From CBDUBS01 sp965365445 (GTDB taxonomy: Bacteria; Bacteroidota; Rhodothermia; Rhodothermales; DASSAV01): a stretch of 16,423 nt of DNA. The DNA lies in NCBI GenBank assembly GCA_965365445.1, contig CBDUBS010000072.1:1-16423 (forward strand), written 5' to 3'. The notes beneath the pieces were generated by a model, which did no database searches, was not told the origin of the DNA, and was given only the letters and a program-made list of their open reading frames with translations. The number at the start of each line of letters is the position of its first letter. Within the stretch, counting starts at the first letter, position 1. Positions 15,662-16,423 of this stretch are shown here, in pieces. The position numbers and the translations under genes were made by a program.

Positions 15662-15731
15662 AAGCCTTCAGAGGGGCGGGTGAGCGTTTCGAATCGCAGT
15701 CCGTCAACCGGCTGTGCGGCGTCCTGCGGTG

Positions 15732-16241
<510 letters not shown>

Positions 16242-16278
16242 TGGGTGAAAAGCCGGCTCGGGGTGAGAGCGAGCGGAT

Positions 16279-16292
16279 GGGTGTTTACACCC
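16279..16292. promoter_or_regulatory. Short palindrome in the nuoJ leader
   Basis: GGGTGT (16279-16284) and ACACCC (16287-16292) form a perfect 6-bp inverted repeat with a 2-nt TT centre. It lies about 20 nt downstream of the candidate nuoJ -7 box and 38 nt before the nuoJ ATG. Its size and placement would suit a small operator or a leader hairpin. No regulator is identified. Confidence 0.35.
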
Positions 16293-16311
16293 GCGTGGCA
16301 ACTACAGCGGG

Positions 16312-16342
16312 ACAAGTTAGCCAAACCGAAGGGCTGCATCAA
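16312..16342 (-). promoter_or_regulatory. Candidate promoter of the nuoJ operon
   Basis: On the minus strand TTG (16342-16340) is followed after 20 nt by TAACTTGT (16319-16312), a partial match to the Bacteroidota -7 element TAnnTTTG. Spacing fits, and the 5' leader would be about 65 nt. It shares its TAACTT core with the groES promoter in this window. The match is imperfect in the last positions. Confidence 0.4.
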
Positions 16343-16397
16343 GAAATATCGCGATGTTCGCCCCGTGAAGAAGCCGTTTCCTGTGGGGGGCGCCCAC

Positions 16398-16423
16398 AAA
16401 AAAAACCCGCCGACGCGTCCGCC
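16398..16423 (-). terminator. Right-edge partial terminator of the upstream minus-strand gene
   Basis: Read on the minus strand, a GC-rich segment ending CGGCGGG (16412-16406) runs straight into eight T (16405-16398). This is the 3' half of an intrinsic terminator; its 5' arm would lie beyond the window edge. A separate small hairpin, TGTGGG (16382-16387) with CCCACA (16393-16398), follows at once. If real, nuoJ starts its own transcription unit. Confidence 0.5.

Overview
The window looks like chromosomal DNA from a member of the Rhodothermales (Rhodothermus/Salinibacter lineage, Bacteroidota sensu lato). Three things point there. (1) The complex I genes lie in the order nuoJ-nuoK-nuoL-nuoM-nhaD-pcd-nuoN. 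This unusual arrangement, with an NhaD-type antiporter and a pterin-4a-carbinolamine dehydratase between nuoM and nuoN, was described for Rhodothermus marinus. (2) The groES promoter is a clean match to the Bacteroidota-type TTG / TAnnTTTG promoter. (3) Most genes lack a Shine-Dalgarno sequence, which is common in that phylum. The DNA is GC-rich by eye. No mobile element, tRNA, rRNA or CRISPR array was seen.

Layout. 1-1415 (+): the 3' part of a Pat-type protein, an acyl-CoA ligase (NDP-forming) region fused to a C-terminal GNAT acetyltransferase. 1564-4012 (+): a soluble PAS-PAS histidine kinase followed 10 nt later by a protein made of two tandem TerB-like repeats. 4131-6334 (-): the groES-groEL chaperonin operon with a Bacteroidota-type promoter, a CIRCE operator (HrcA target), a strong RBS and an intrinsic terminator. 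6447-8196 (+): a DUF2085-type membrane protein, a small glycine-rich membrane protein of unknown function, and a maltose/galactoside-type O-acetyltransferase. 8188-16241 (-): the complex I membrane-arm operon, read right to left as nuoJ, nuoK, nuoL, nuoM, nhaD, pcd, nuoN. It ends in a 9-nt convergent overlap with the acetyltransferase gene. 16279-16423: a candidate promoter and palindrome for the nuoJ operon, then what looks like the end of a terminator belonging to the next minus-strand gene outside the window.

How the genes work together. NuoJ, K, L, M and N are the proton-translocating membrane subunits of NADH:quinone oxidoreductase, and all key charged residues I looked for are present, so this looks like a working set. 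The matrix-arm subunits and NuoH are not here and must be encoded elsewhere. NhaD would exchange Na+ and H+ across the same membrane and could couple the proton gradient made by complex I to sodium extrusion in a salty habitat. The role of the dehydratase in this operon is not explained. GroES/GroEL are general folding chaperones under apparent HrcA-type heat-shock control. The kinase/TerB pair has no response regulator in the window, so its output is unknown.

No gene-free stretch exceeds about 300 bases. The spacers at 1416-1563, 4013-4188, 5821-5937, 6232-6446, 6951-7095 and 16242-16423 hold the hairpins and regulatory sites listed, and nothing else that I can support. I found no convincing wholly new system. 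The complex I operon with its two guests and the kinase/double-TerB pair are the parts most worth a second look.
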